Below are positions 50,240-59,475 of a DNA stretch of 64,000 nucleotides, piece by piece. The notes below the pieces were generated by a model. It had not been told where the DNA came from. It saw only the letters and a program-made list of their open reading frames with translations, and searched no databases. The position numbers and the translations under genes were made by a program. The DNA comes from Ardenticatenaceae bacterium. GTDB lineage: Bacteria > Chloroflexota > Anaerolineae > Promineifilales > Promineifilaceae. Every line of letters begins with the position of its first letter. Within the stretch, counting starts at the first letter, position 1. The DNA lies in NCBI GenBank assembly GCA_020634455.1, contig JACKBQ010000002.1:1054001-1118000 (forward strand), given 5' to 3'.

Positions 50240-52309
50240 TTATGGTTTTAGGATGAGCGGTAGATAAAGATATTGCCATATAGTGCCACCGTATTCATAT
50301 GCACCTATGTCGCAAACGGCCGTACTATCACCATCGCCATCAAACGGCCGTGTTGCGCCTCGTTGGTCTGTACCAGGGCAGATGTCGTCCGTGGCACTGT
50401 CTACGGCGGGGCTGGCAGCAAGCAAAGCATGGGTTTGTGTGTTGCCGCCATTGTTTTGTAATGGGCCAAGCAGGGGATCGGTATTGATTTGATCCCCTGC
50501 ACCGACAAAGCCACAATCATTGCTGTCTTCCAGACTGTAGCTTGTTTCGGTCAGTGCCACATTACAATTTTCTACGCCATTATTGGCAATAATTGTGTTG
50601 GTGATAATTATTGTTGCCAAGTTTGCCTGATAGATACCGCTTCCGCCAGGCGCACTGTTTTCAGTCAATGTTACATTTGTCAATGTGACCTCGTTAACGC
50701 TTAAACCACCGTGCCAAATACCCCCACCGTTTGAAGAGGCGGCATTATTGCTAACGGTTGTATTGGTTCCATTGAGTAGACCAGTGTTGTAAATACCTGC
50801 GCCAGTTGTGGCAGAATTATGGTTGAAGGTTGAGGAAGCGAGAACGGCCGTTGAGGTTGAATCTACAAATAAGCCTCCTCCTTCGGTTACGGCAGAATTA
50901 TAAGAAAAGGTTGAATCTTGCATTGATGCGCGGGATGTATTGTAAAGGCCAATACCTGCGGCGCTGTTTGCCTGATTATTTTGTATGGTGCTGAGCGTAA
51001 CGGTTAAGGCAGCCCCATCCACAAAGATGCCCCCCCCTTCTGCGGCTACATTATTTGAAATGTCACTATTTTCAATGGAGACCGGTTTAAGCGTGTAGAT
51101 GCCGCCACCCTTTGTGTCGGCTACATTGCCTGAAATAACGCTGCTGCTTAGGAATAATTCACCGTTTTCCAGATAGATTCCTCCGCCAATGCCAGCACTA
51201 TTACTGTAAACCGATGAATTTTTAACATCAAAAATCCCATCATAAATAGAGATGCCTCCGCCAATAGCAAAACCTTTGGCCGTATTATGGTGTACAGCGC
51301 TGCTGGTTAGTAAAAATGTTCCCCGATTGGAAATACCACCACCAGGGCTAGTATTGTTATGGTTGCTATAAATGGCGCTATTGGTCACTGTGATTACGCC
51401 AAAATTAAGAATGCCCCCACCGTCAAGGTATACCGTATTGCTATAAATGCTGACATTTTCCAGAGTGGCAGTGCTGGAGTAGGCATTGTTTACTCCGGCT
51501 CCTCCATAAGAATAATTTCGATAAATATTTGTACCTTCTACATGGAGAGTTCCCTGATTTAAAACAGTTCCACCGCCAGCGGTACCTGCGGTATTGAAGG
51601 CAATATTGCCACCTTTTATGATGGCGAGTCCAATATTAAATATGGCATGTCCGGAAGGGCTGGAATTGGTAAAAATGTCTGTATTGCTAAGTTGTAGTGA
51701 TCCAGCATTATAAATGCCTCCACCACCCGGATCGCCGCCAATATCAATAAAAGATTGATTATTAATAATGATAGAATCAGAAATCAATAGTGTGGCCCCA
51801 GCCAGGGCATTATAGATGCCTCCTCCCTTTGGATCTGCGACATTTGAACTTAGATCGAACCCACCATTTTGTATGGTGAGATTGGTAATTGATACGATTG
51901 AATCATTCGTCCCCGTAATATTGAGCACACGGTCGAGTGATGCCCCATCTATAATTGTGGTTTCTGCACTGACGCCATTAATTGTTAAATCGTCCAAAAT
52001 ATCAATATCACCCGTGAGGCTTGCATCTTCTTCTTGGCCAGAAATTGTCAGGATGTAGGTGTTTGCCGGCAGGTCAATTGTGTCCTTGCCGATTGAGGCA
52101 TTGGCTTCCATGACGGCCGCTCGTAAAGTACATTGGTTAGCTACGGCCGTTTCACACACACCGTCCCCAGGAGTTGCATCAACGGCATCAACCGGGCTGG
52201 TGACTGTAAACGTGGCGGATGGACTGGCTTTGGTTTGCAGGGTGGTAAAAAAGAGTCCAAGTATCAGCAGGGGGAAAGCGATAGAAAGGAAAAGACGTAG
52301 ATGTTTCAT
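50240..52309 (-). CDS. Secreted right-handed beta-helix surface protein with CSLREC domain
   Basis: A 689-residue exported protein. After the signal peptide (about 1-30), residues 35-75 hold the CSLREC motif (GDGVCETAVANQCTLRAAVMEAN, in parts). Residues 95-620 are a parallel beta-helix with repeated G-G-G-I-Y and N-x-A-x-x-x-G-G turns like chlamydial polymorphic membrane proteins. The C-terminus ends in a short hydrophobic tail (YLPLILKP). ATG 52309 with GGAGGG upstream is the start. It contains few palindrome copies (50316, 50344, 50844, 52143) and looks less GC-rich than its neighbours, so it may be a young or fast-evolving gene. An adhesin or polysaccharide-active role is guessed. Confidence 0.82.
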   Translation of the reverse strand: MKHLRLFLSIAFPLLILGLFFTTLQTKASPSATFTVTSPVDAVDATPGDGVCETAVANQCTLRAAVMEANASIGKDTIDLPANTYILTISGQEEDASLTGDIDILDDLTINGVSAETTIIDGASLDRVLNITGTNDSIVSITNLTIQNGGFDLSSNVADPKGGGIYNALAGATLLISDSIIINNQSFIDIGGDPGGGGIYNAGSLQLSNTDIFTNSSPSGHAIFNIGLAIIKGGNIAFNTAGTAGGGTVLNQGTLHVEGTNIYRNYSYGGAGVNNAYSSTATLENVSIYSNTVYLDGGGILNFGVITVTNSAIYSNHNNTSPGGGISNRGTFLLTSSAVHHNTAKGFAIGGGISIYDGIFDVKNSSVYSNSAGIGGGIYLENGELFLSSSVISGNVADTKGGGIYTLKPVSIENSDISNNVAAEGGGIFVDGAALTVTLSTIQNNQANSAAGIGLYNTSRASMQDSTFSYNSAVTEGGGLFVDSTSTAVLASSTFNHNSATTGAGIYNTGLLNGTNTTVSNNAASSNGGGIWHGGLSVNEVTLTNVTLTENSAPGGSGIYQANLATIIITNTIIANNGVENCNVALTETSYSLEDSNDCGFVGAGDQINTDPLLGPLQNNGGNTQTHALLAASPAVDSATDDICPGTDQRGATRPFDGDGDSTAVCDIGAYEYGGTIWQYLYLPLILKP

Positions 52310-52568
52310 TGAACCCTCCAATTTGGTTGTGATAACAATAATTTACATGAACGGCCGTTACCCACTGACTGGCAAGTACGGACACGAGCAAGATTATAAA
52401 TTGAAAAATTAATTTTTTAGAGTGACATTCATCATGTTTCAAGATCGTTTTTGGATCGGTATAGCTGTAGACTTAGATCATAGTTGACGCCAACGGCCGT
52501 TCCATTAAAATGCTCTTAGCGACTTAAACCATCTTTAGGCGACAACCCCAACCTTTAGGAGGTGTTCT

Positions 52569-53411
52569 ATGCGTGGACCCTGGCAGCAACGCAGCAGCGT
52601 GTGGCAAGCTGATATTGCCTCGATTGTGCTGCTCATCTTCTTTGTTCTGGCCATCTTTGGCCTGGATGCGTGGCTTCAACCTCAATTTACCCCTACAACC
52701 CTGGTTTTAACCGGCATCATCATGGCTTTGGTGCCCGCCATCGTCTGGCTGGCGTTTTTCTACCGGCGAGACCGGCTGGAGCCAGAGCCAAAGCATCTGG
52801 TGCTGCAAATGGTGATTTTGGGTGGCCTGCTGGCCAGCGCCGTGGGCGTACCGCTGGTGGATGGCCTGTTTGCGGTGCCCGCCTGGCTCAGCAGCAGCCC
52901 CGCCTGGGCGCAGCTGCTCGGCGGCTTTTTAATCGTGGGCATGACGCAGGAGTTCCTGAAATATGCGGCCGTTCGCTTCACCGTTTACCAGTCGGCCGAA
53001 TTTGATGAATCCATTGACGGCATCATTTACACAACGGCCGTTGCCATCGGCTTTGCGTTGGTGCTCAACATCAACTTTGTCGTCAGCTCTGGCGGCGTCG
53101 ATTTAGGCTCCGGGGCGATTCGCATGGTGCTTACCACATTGGCTCAGGCCAGCTTTGCTGGCGTGGTGGGCTACTTTTTGGGGCGACAGAAGTTTGAGAA
53201 ACGGCCGTTCTGGTGGATGCCGCTCGGTTTAACCATCGCCGCCGCGCTGAACAGCCTCTTTGTTTTTTTACGCGGCAACCTGAGCCAGGGCAGTTTGGGA
53301 GCCGTCAACAACTGGGTGGGGCTGGCGCTGGCGGCAGTGCTGGCTGGAGCCATCACCTGGCTGCTCTCCCGCTCCATTCAGCACGATTTGGCCGTGCATG
53401 GAGGTGATTAA
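52569..53411 (+). CDS. PrsW-family intramembrane metalloprotease
   Basis: A 280-residue membrane protein with about eight helices. PrsW family blocks are FFYRRDRLEPEPKHLVLQM, the acidic block QEFLKYAAVRFTVY and SIDGIIYTTAVAIGFALVLN. In PrsW1-type proteins these residues coordinate zinc and cut an anti-sigma factor. Its partner is not apparent; the anti-sigma-like protein at 5629 is distant. GGAGG precedes the ATG. It overlaps nothing but abuts the next gene by one base. Confidence 0.82.
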   Translation: MRGPWQQRSSVWQADIASIVLLIFFVLAIFGLDAWLQPQFTPTTLVLTGIIMALVPAIVWLAFFYRRDRLEPEPKHLVLQMVILGGLLASAVGVPLVDGLFAVPAWLSSSPAWAQLLGGFLIVGMTQEFLKYAAVRFTVYQSAEFDESIDGIIYTTAVAIGFALVLNINFVVSSGGVDLGSGAIRMVLTTLAQASFAGVVGYFLGRQKFEKRPFWWMPLGLTIAAALNSLFVFLRGNLSQGSLGAVNNWVGLALAAVLAGAITWLLSRSIQHDLAVHGGD

Positions 53412-53412
53412 C

Positions 53413-53985
53413 ATGACCCCTGTAAGCGTTCCCCAACCCAATGTGGCCCATGAGCGTCGTTCTGCCTTGCTGGTGGCGGCCTTGTTCATTCTGTGTTTGC
53501 TGGCTGGCTGGTTGGTGAAAACGGCCGTGCAAAACAACACCCGCCCTGTCGAAATTGGCGGTTTTACCGCTAACGTGCCCGATGGCTGGCTGGTGCAGGA
53601 AGGCGCAGGCGATTTGCTCTTTGTGGCTCGCAATCCACAGGCGCTGGACGAGTTATACCGCGTCAGCCAGCTGCCCATCGCCCCGGACCTGGCCGTACTT
53701 GCCGAAAATCGCAACCTGGCCCGCGCCCGCCTGGATGACACTTACCGCGTCCTCACCGCCGAGCCGATTGTTTTTGCCGGGCAGGATGGCTACAAAGTGA
53801 GCTTTGCCCGCGTGGATTTGGCTTCCCCTGGCCTGCCGCACGTTATCGAGGGGCTGGATTACTACTTCCCAGATGGCGAACAGGTCACGGTGCTGTCGCT
53901 GGAAGCCCAAAGCGACCAGTTCGCCGAGGCGCTGCCTGGCTTCCAGGCGTTTGTCCAATCAGTAGATGGAATTTCAGGAGAGTAA
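53413..53985 (+). CDS. Single-pass membrane protein, hypothetical
   Basis: A 190-residue protein with an N-terminal membrane helix (about 17-38) and an extracytoplasmic domain (about 50-190: GGFTANVPDGWLVQE...). GGAGGTGA, a near-perfect ribosome site, is made of the end of the upstream gene, and ATG 53413 follows the PrsW stop by one base. The extracellular domain may be a sensor or PrsW cofactor. The next gene starts three bases after the stop, so the three genes form an operon. Confidence 0.7.
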   Translation: MTPVSVPQPNVAHERRSALLVAALFILCLLAGWLVKTAVQNNTRPVEIGGFTANVPDGWLVQEGAGDLLFVARNPQALDELYRVSQLPIAPDLAVLAENRNLARARLDDTYRVLTAEPIVFAGQDGYKVSFARVDLASPGLPHVIEGLDYYFPDGEQVTVLSLEAQSDQFAEALPGFQAFVQSVDGISGE

Positions 53986-53988
53986 GGC

Positions 53989-55659
53989 ATGAAACGAATT
54001 CAAAACGCGCCTTTGCAACTGTTCTTTTTACTGCTGCTTCTTTTCTCGTTTACGGCGATGGCCTGCCAGCTGGGGTCAGCGCTGGAAGCCACCCCCACGC
54101 CCCGCGCTCGTGAGGAAGAGCCGGAAGCGGAACCAGAACCAACCGAAGAACCACCTACCGTAGCGGCTCCCACGCCAGAACCAGAGGAGCCAGAGGTTGA
54201 AGAACCGATCGTGCCCGAAGAAGTGATCGCGCCAATTGAGCGGCTTCAGGCAGCGACGGTACAAATTTTTGCCAAGCAGGTGACAAACGGCCGTCTCCAA
54301 ACCATCTGGACCGGCTCCGGCACCATTCTTTCGCCCGATGGCGTCATTCTCACCAATGCCCACGTTGCCGCACCTAGCGCACCAGGTCTGGCCACCCTCT
54401 ACAACGACCCGGAACTGCTCTTCGGCGAAGAGCCAGACCAGCTGGTAGTGGCCCTCAGTGATTCGGCCGACCGGCCCCCCACCGAACGGTACATCGCCGA
54501 ACTGGCCGCCGCCGATGGCTCGCTGGACCTCGCCGTCATCAAAATCACCGCCGATCTGGACGGCAATCCGCTGGACACCGGTACGCTCAATCTGCCTTTT
54601 GTGGAGATTGGCGATGCCAACAGCATCCGCCTGGGCGATGAGATTCGCATTTTGGGCTACCCCGGTGCGGGTGGCGAAACGATCACCTTCACCCGGGGCA
54701 ACGTGGCCGGCTTCGAGAGCCAACCCCGCGTTGGCGACCGCGCCTGGATTAAAACCGACGCCACCATCTCCCCCGGCAACTCTGGCGGGCTGGGCGTCAA
54801 CGCCGCCGGGCAAATCATCGGCGTGCCCTCCTTTGGGCAAGAGGCGATTGGCGGGGCGATTAACCGGATGCGGTCGATCAATTACGCGCTGCCGTTGCTA
54901 GAAGCGGCAGCCGCCAGCAGCAGCTACAAAAGCCCCTACGTCGTCACCGGCACCGGGCAAGAAACGTTCAATCACCTCACCTGGGCGGATGATTATCGGG
55001 ACGAGGACGGCTGTGCCATTGGCCCGCGCAGCAGCTACCCCAGCAACACCACCTTTGCCGTGGCCATTTTTGAGTACAGCGGGCTGGCCGATGGTGAGCA
55101 GGTGCTGGTGGCCTGGTGGCTGGAGGATGAGCTGATGAGCACGGTGGTTTTTGAGTGGAATGAGGGGGTGTCGGGCGACTGCACGCCGTTCTACTTCCAC
55201 AATTACGGCGATCCGATTCCCAACGGCAATTACGCGGTGGAGATTTATGCGGGGGGTGATTTGGAATTTGTAGGTATGGCGGAAACGGCCGTTGGCAGCA
55301 GCACCGCCACCAATTCCAACACCACTACCCCCACCGACAGCGGCAGCAAAGATGGCGTCCGCGTGGAAGGCGAAATCCTCGACGCCGACAGCGGCAAACC
55401 GCTCAGCGGAGCCGTCATCTTCATTTTGCAGCCCGGCACCGATCTGGACGCCTGGCTGGAAAATCCCACCGACGCCGACGTATACACCTACGCCGAAACC
55501 GACCAAAAAGGATATTTCTTCCTGCCCCAGCCGCTCCAGCGCGGTGTGGAATACCCCGGTGTGGCGGGCCTCACCGGCTACTACAACACCGACGGCTTCC
55601 TCTCCTTCACGGCTGAGGATCCGGATTCGATTTATTTGACGTTGGAGTTGAGTAAATAG
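53989..55659 (+). CDS. Trypsin-like (S1C) serine protease lipoprotein
   Basis: A 556-residue secreted protease. Signal and lipobox (TAMAC, about residue 25) are followed by a Glu/Pro-rich linker to about 85. The catalytic triad is His in GVILTNAHVAAP, Asp in GSLDLAVIKI and Ser in TISPGNSGGLGVN. A beta domain and a carboxypeptidase-regulatory-like repeat (GEILDADSGKPLSGAVIFIL) follow. It probably degrades or processes surface proteins. It is downstream of a PrsW gene and may belong to a shared envelope-stress pathway. Confidence 0.85.
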   Translation: MKRIQNAPLQLFFLLLLLFSFTAMACQLGSALEATPTPRAREEEPEAEPEPTEEPPTVAAPTPEPEEPEVEEPIVPEEVIAPIERLQAATVQIFAKQVTNGRLQTIWTGSGTILSPDGVILTNAHVAAPSAPGLATLYNDPELLFGEEPDQLVVALSDSADRPPTERYIAELAAADGSLDLAVIKITADLDGNPLDTGTLNLPFVEIGDANSIRLGDEIRILGYPGAGGETITFTRGNVAGFESQPRVGDRAWIKTDATISPGNSGGLGVNAAGQIIGVPSFGQEAIGGAINRMRSINYALPLLEAAAASSSYKSPYVVTGTGQETFNHLTWADDYRDEDGCAIGPRSSYPSNTTFAVAIFEYSGLADGEQVLVAWWLEDELMSTVVFEWNEGVSGDCTPFYFHNYGDPIPNGNYAVEIYAGGDLEFVGMAETAVGSSTATNSNTTTPTDSGSKDGVRVEGEILDADSGKPLSGAVIFILQPGTDLDAWLENPTDADVYTYAETDQKGYFFLPQPLQRGVEYPGVAGLTGYYNTDGFLSFTAEDPDSIYLTLELSK

Positions 55660-55661
55660 TT

Positions 55662-55752
55662 TGCGAGTTTGCGAGTTTGCGAGTGGGCGTGTACGCGATA
55701 CCATCCACTCGCCACTCGCCACTCGCCACTCGCCACTCGCCACTCGCCACTC
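55662..55752. repeat. GCGAGTTTGCGAGT and (CCACTCG)n tandem array
   Basis: Three GTTTGCGA units are followed by at least six CCACTCG units. One unit of this array is also found in frame inside the fusion gene at 5280-5307. Confidence 0.75.
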
Positions 55753-55820
55753 AGCCCTTGCAACCCCCTCCCCAAACTGACGTATAATTGAACGTAACTG
55801 CAAAGTAGCAAGGAGAAATT

Positions 55821-57008
55821 ATGCGTATTATTTTGTATTTAGGTAAAGGTGGGGTGGGCAAAACGACGGTGGCAGCGGCAACGGCCGTTCGCTCCGCCGA
55901 GTTAGGTTACAAAACCCTGGTTGCCAGCACCGACATTGCTCACAGTCTGGCCGATTCGCTGAATGTGCCGCTGGGGCCAACCCCGGTAGAAGTGGCCCCC
56001 AACCTGTGGGCGCAAGAAATCAGCGTGGTGGCCGACATCCACAACTATTGGGGCACGCTGCAAGATTTTGTCTCTGGGATGCTGCGCGACGGTAACAAAA
56101 TTAACAACGTGGTCGCCGATGAACTGTCCGCTTTCCCCGGCATGGACGAGATTGTGAGCCTGCTGCACATCAACAAGCAGGCCAAAGAACGCAACTTTGA
56201 CCGCGTGATTATCGACGCGGCCCCCACGGGCGAAACAATTCGTCTGCTGACGATGCCAGACACGTTTCGCTGGTACGCCGGGCATTTGAGTCGGGGCCGA
56301 AGCAAGGTGGTGAATGCGTTACGGCCGTTTGCCAGCCGCCTTCTCCAGGGGCCAGCCGAAGTGCTGGAAGCGCTCGAAAAACTGGACGCCGCCACGGGCG
56401 AACTGCGCGAAACCCTCAGCAATCCCGAAATTAGCAGCTACCGCGTGGTGTTGCAACCGGAAAAAATGGTCGTGCGCGAGGCCGAACGGGCTGTAAGCTA
56501 CCTCAGCCTGTTCAACTACCCGGTAGACAGCGTGATTATCAACCGCATCCTGCCGGAATCCGCCGACGAGGGGGCATTTTACGCCCAGCGCCGCGAAATC
56601 CAGGCCAAATATCTGGAGATGATCGAGAACAACTTCAAGCCGCTGCCGCTGTGGCGCGCACCGTACTACGCCCATGAGGTGGTTGGTGTGGAACCGCTGG
56701 CCCAGCTGGCCCACGACTGCTTTGGTGAGACGGACCCGTGCGAGGTGTTTTACCAGGGCGCGTTGCAGGAGATTTTGGAAATGGAAGACGGCCGTTACCT
56801 GATGCGTCTCCCCATGCCTTTTGTAACGGGTGGGGATGTGAAGCTGCGCAAGCGGGGGGACGAAATGTTCATCACCATCGGCAACTTCAAGCGGGAGATG
56901 ATCTTGCCCACCGTGCTGGCCAAGCGGCGCGCGGGCGGCGGCAGCCTGCAAAATGGGATGCTCGAAATCACCTTCCTGCCGCCCGAACCCACCCCGGAAC
57001 CTGCCTGA
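55821..57008 (+). CDS. ArsA/Get3-type ATPase
   Basis: A 395-residue SIMIBI ATPase. The deviant Walker A GKGGVGKTT (8-16), with signature Lys9, is followed by STDIAHSLADSL (switch I) and the later RAPYYAHEVVG block. The C-terminal 80 residues resemble the HSP20-like ArsA extension (MRLPMPFVTGG...). No arsenic genes are adjacent, so it is more likely a Get3-like targeting or unknown chaperone ATPase. AAGGAG precedes the ATG; TATAAT at 55783-55788 is a possible -10. Confidence 0.88.
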   Translation: MRIILYLGKGGVGKTTVAAATAVRSAELGYKTLVASTDIAHSLADSLNVPLGPTPVEVAPNLWAQEISVVADIHNYWGTLQDFVSGMLRDGNKINNVVADELSAFPGMDEIVSLLHINKQAKERNFDRVIIDAAPTGETIRLLTMPDTFRWYAGHLSRGRSKVVNALRPFASRLLQGPAEVLEALEKLDAATGELRETLSNPEISSYRVVLQPEKMVVREAERAVSYLSLFNYPVDSVIINRILPESADEGAFYAQRREIQAKYLEMIENNFKPLPLWRAPYYAHEVVGVEPLAQLAHDCFGETDPCEVFYQGALQEILEMEDGRYLMRLPMPFVTGGDVKLRKRGDEMFITIGNFKREMILPTVLAKRRAGGGSLQNGMLEITFLPPEPTPEPA

Positions 57009-57014
57009 TTTTTT

Positions 57015-57125
57015 GCCACAGAGGACACAAAGATTAACGAGAAAAATGCTCTGAGACCTCTGTGCTCTCTGTGGCTTTTTCCTGGTTACTTGAGAAGTTC
57101 AACTTTTGCCAAAAGTTGAACTTCT
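57015..57125. terminator. GCCACAGAGG...CTCTGTGGC repeat plus AAGTTCAACTTTT hairpin
   Basis: Two strong inverted repeats in series. The first (57015-57075) belongs to the CACAGAGG family, and the second (57093-57125) is a 14-base perfect stem followed by a T-tract, the classic terminator form; it matches the hairpin at 44023. Confidence 0.78.
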
Positions 57126-57217
57126 TTTTTGTTTGTGTAGAGAATGTGTACATCTCATGAGAAGCGCGCCGAAGACGCAACTCACCTCCCAAGCCCCGCG
57201 TAAAGCCCCACAGAATC

Positions 57218-57271
57218 AACCTCCGGGAGGTTCCTGGCATCATCAGGGTCATTTATCAAACCTCCCGGAGG
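57218..57271. repeat. Paired palindrome AACCTCC(C)GGAGG, copy 3
   Basis: Two palindromes about 40 bases apart; the element ends 25 bases before the ATG at 57296. Confidence 0.75.
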
Positions 57272-57295
57272 ATTATTTATGAAGGAGAGTGAGAA

Positions 57296-57853
57296 ATGTC
57301 AAGAGAATCGGTTTTGAAGATTGAAGAGAGCCGCAAGCTGCAAAATTGGCAGGCGTGGCCCGCGTACGGCGTTATTGGCGTGGGTGTGGCGCTGCTGGCC
57401 AGCCAGATTTTTGGCTTTGCCCTGATTGATGTGCTGTGGCCTGGTTTTGTGCTGGCTCCCGGCTTGCTGCTGCTGTGGCCCGCCTACAACGCCACGCCGG
57501 AGCGTCCCAGTCGGCTCAGCTTTTTGGCGGTGCCGGGGGCGATGTTTATCACCATTGCCGCCCTGCTGTTTGTGATGAACCTGAGCAACTATTTTGAGGC
57601 ATGGGCGTATAGTTGGCCGCTGGTGATTGCCTCTGTGGCCTGGGGCTTGATGTATATCCGACGCTTTGAGCCACACCACAGTATTCACCAGAGCGGGTAT
57701 CGCTTCATGCGGTTTATGGTGCTGCTGGCGATGGGGCTGGTGGTATTTTTTGAGGTAATCGTTTTTGGCAGCGTTAATCCATTGCTGCCGCTGGCGGTAA
57801 TTGGTTTTGGTGTGTATCTACTGGTGAAAGAACGGCGGAATGGTAAGCGGTAA
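57296..57853 (+). CDS. Integral membrane protein, hypothetical
   Basis: A 185-residue protein with about six hydrophobic segments, including paired turns like SQIFGFALIDVLWPGFVLAPGLLLL (in parts). It resembles the membrane half of LiaF-like proteins but lacks a clear signature, so no name is given. The start at ATG 57296 has GAAGGAGA upstream and is preceded by a palindrome pair. Confidence 0.65.
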   Translation: MSRESVLKIEESRKLQNWQAWPAYGVIGVGVALLASQIFGFALIDVLWPGFVLAPGLLLLWPAYNATPERPSRLSFLAVPGAMFITIAALLFVMNLSNYFEAWAYSWPLVIASVAWGLMYIRRFEPHHSIHQSGYRFMRFMVLLAMGLVVFFEVIVFGSVNPLLPLAVIGFGVYLLVKERRNGKR

Positions 57854-57872
57854 TTCGTAATTGGTAATTGGT

Positions 57873-57901
57873 TGTAGGGCAAAAGCGCGCTTTTGCTCTA
57901 C
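57873..57901. repeat. GTAGGGCAAAAGCG / CGCTTTTGCTCTAC palindrome
   Basis: Perfect arms with at most one mismatch directly after the membrane gene; a known-type environmental intergenic palindrome. Confidence 0.7.
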
Positions 57902-57926
57902 GCAAATAAATATTAGGAGAATTAAA

Positions 57927-58307
57927 ATGGCTAAGAAAAAAGAAGAAACTGTAGAAGAAGTAGAAATGGCAGAAGAAGTTGTCATTGAAGAAGAAGATTT
58001 GGCTGGTGAGGAAGCTGGTGAATCCTGGACGCAGGAGTTTGTGGCGGCGGGCGAGGAGTTGGTGAATATGGTAAAGAGTTTGATGCACGAAACGGCCGTT
58101 CGCCGCGTAGTCGTCAAAAATGAAGCCCGCAACATTCACTTGTCGCTGCCGCTGGCGGTTGGCTTGCCGGGCATCGCCCTGGCCATCCTGTGGGCACCGT
58201 TCATCGCCGCCGTAGCCGTCGTGGGCGCATTGGCCATCGACTGCACCATCACCGTCGAGCGCGTCGCCGAGGAAAAAGAACCCGAAGTTACCCTCGCTGC
58301 TGAGTAG
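57927..58307 (+). CDS. DUF4342-type membrane protein
   Basis: A 126-residue protein with an acidic lysine/glutamate N-terminal 40 residues, then EELVNMVKSLMHETAVRRVVVKNEARNIHLSLPL (in parts) and a C-terminal hydrophobic stretch ending TITVER, which match DUF4342. The ATG at 57927 has AGGAGA upstream. The function is unknown. Confidence 0.78.
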   Translation: MAKKKEETVEEVEMAEEVVIEEEDLAGEEAGESWTQEFVAAGEELVNMVKSLMHETAVRRVVVKNEARNIHLSLPLAVGLPGIALAILWAPFIAAVAVVGALAIDCTITVERVAEEKEPEVTLAAE

Positions 58308-58330
58308 TTAATCGTTCCCTGACGATTTTT

Positions 58331-58395
58331 ACTGCGGAGGACGCGGAGGGCGCAGAGTCTTAAAAAAACTCTGCGTTCTTTGCGACCTCTGCGGT
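58331..58395. repeat. ACTGCGGAGG...CCTCTGCGGT hairpin repeat
   Basis: Member of the CACAGAGG family between convergent genes; terminator-like. Confidence 0.65.
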
Positions 58396-58402
58396 TTTTG
58401 TT

Positions 58403-59398
58403 TTATTTGCGGAGTTCGGGGGCGAGTACGGTCAGTTCCTGGCGCAGCGTGGCAATCTTTTGGGCCGAGGGTTCGTCTTGGAACAGTTTCCAATGGTGCT
58501 TTGTGTAGGCCAGATGGCTGCACTGCAAAAAGAAGTTGGCGGCGTGCCGGTTGGCCCGCCAACCGTGACTGAGCAAGGCGTTAAACAAAAAAGCGACGCG
58601 CTTGCGGCCGGAACTGGCCGTTGTAAACTGGCTCACCGTGAGCGTGCCCAGCGCCACCTCCTCGGCCAGATATTGGCGCAGCCAGCGCCGCTCTTGCAGC
58701 ACCGACCAGATGATGATGCCCAACACCAGCAGCAGACCGCCCCAATCGAACAGCAGCGCCAGGAAGATGAAGCCGCTGCCCAGGGTGACGGTAAAATTGT
58801 GGAGGAAGTGCAGGAAAACGGCCGTCATCCAGCCCAAAATCGGTGGCAAAATTTTGACCCACTGCTCGGTTGCCAACCGTGAAATGGCGATCCCCAATCC
58901 GGCAAAGCTGCTGAACAGGGCGTGGTTCAGGCCAAACACAATCGCCCGCAAAACGATGTTGACGCCCCACGCTTCTACCCCGCCGCTGTTGAACGTTTGC
59001 ACAAAATAGTACACATTTTCCACCATGGCAAAGCCCATCCCCACCATCGCGCCGTAGATGATGCCGTCCAGCGGACTGTCAATCTCGCTGCGCCAAAAGA
59101 TGAAGATGGCCACCAGAGCCAAACTTTTGATCGTTTCTTCGACGGGGGGGCCGATGAGCGCTGGGGCAGCGGCGGTGCCCAGCTCGTCCCCCAGCACCAG
59201 CAGCAGGGGCACGCTGAGGGTGGTGTTTAGCACAAAGGAGATGAGGATGGCGGGCACTGCGCCCCACAAAAAGGCGGCGGCCAGCAGCCAGAGCGGTTCC
59301 TTTTCGTACCGGTCGAACCAGTAGATGAGGCCGACGTACAGCAGGGTGGGCACCGTGGCGGCGAGGATGGAGAGGGGGAGTACGGCCGTTTCAGACAA
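58403..59398 (-). CDS. Second PrsW-family intramembrane protease
   Basis: A 331-residue protein with about eight helices and PrsW motifs YEKEPLWLLAAAF, PPVEETIKSL and SPLDGIIYGAMVGMGFAMVEN. A C-terminal region (about 255-331) has a RRRLRQ-type linker and a soluble tail. It may cleave an anti-sigma or other membrane protein. ATG 59398. The start gives a hydrophobic first helix. Confidence 0.85.
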   Translation of the reverse strand: MSETAVLPLSILAATVPTLLYVGLIYWFDRYEKEPLWLLAAAFLWGAVPAILISFVLNTTLSVPLLLVLGDELGTAAAPALIGPPVEETIKSLALVAIFIFWRSEIDSPLDGIIYGAMVGMGFAMVENVYYFVQTFNSGGVEAWGVNIVLRAIVFGLNHALFSSFAGLGIAISRLATEQWVKILPPILGWMTAVFLHFLHNFTVTLGSGFIFLALLFDWGGLLLVLGIIIWSVLQERRWLRQYLAEEVALGTLTVSQFTTASSGRKRVAFLFNALLSHGWRANRHAANFFLQCSHLAYTKHHWKLFQDEPSAQKIATLRQELTVLAPELRK

Positions 59399-59412
59399 AA
59401 TAAAATCCTTAG

Positions 59413-59474
59413 AAAGGAGATTGGAGACTGGAGATTAGAGACTAAAAATCTCCAGTCTCCAGTCTCTAATTTCC
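59413..59474. repeat. GGAGATTGGAGACTGGAGATT inverted repeat
   Basis: Arms GGAGACTGGAGATTAGAGACT and ATCTCCAGTCTCCAGTCTC (in parts) between queA and the PrsW gene. Confidence 0.7.
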
Positions 59475-59475
59475 A

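Noticed and set aside
55680..55752. CCACTCG tandem array as a CRISPR-like repeat
   Set aside because: Units are 7 bases and directly adjacent with no spacers, and no cas genes are near. It is a simple tandem repeat.
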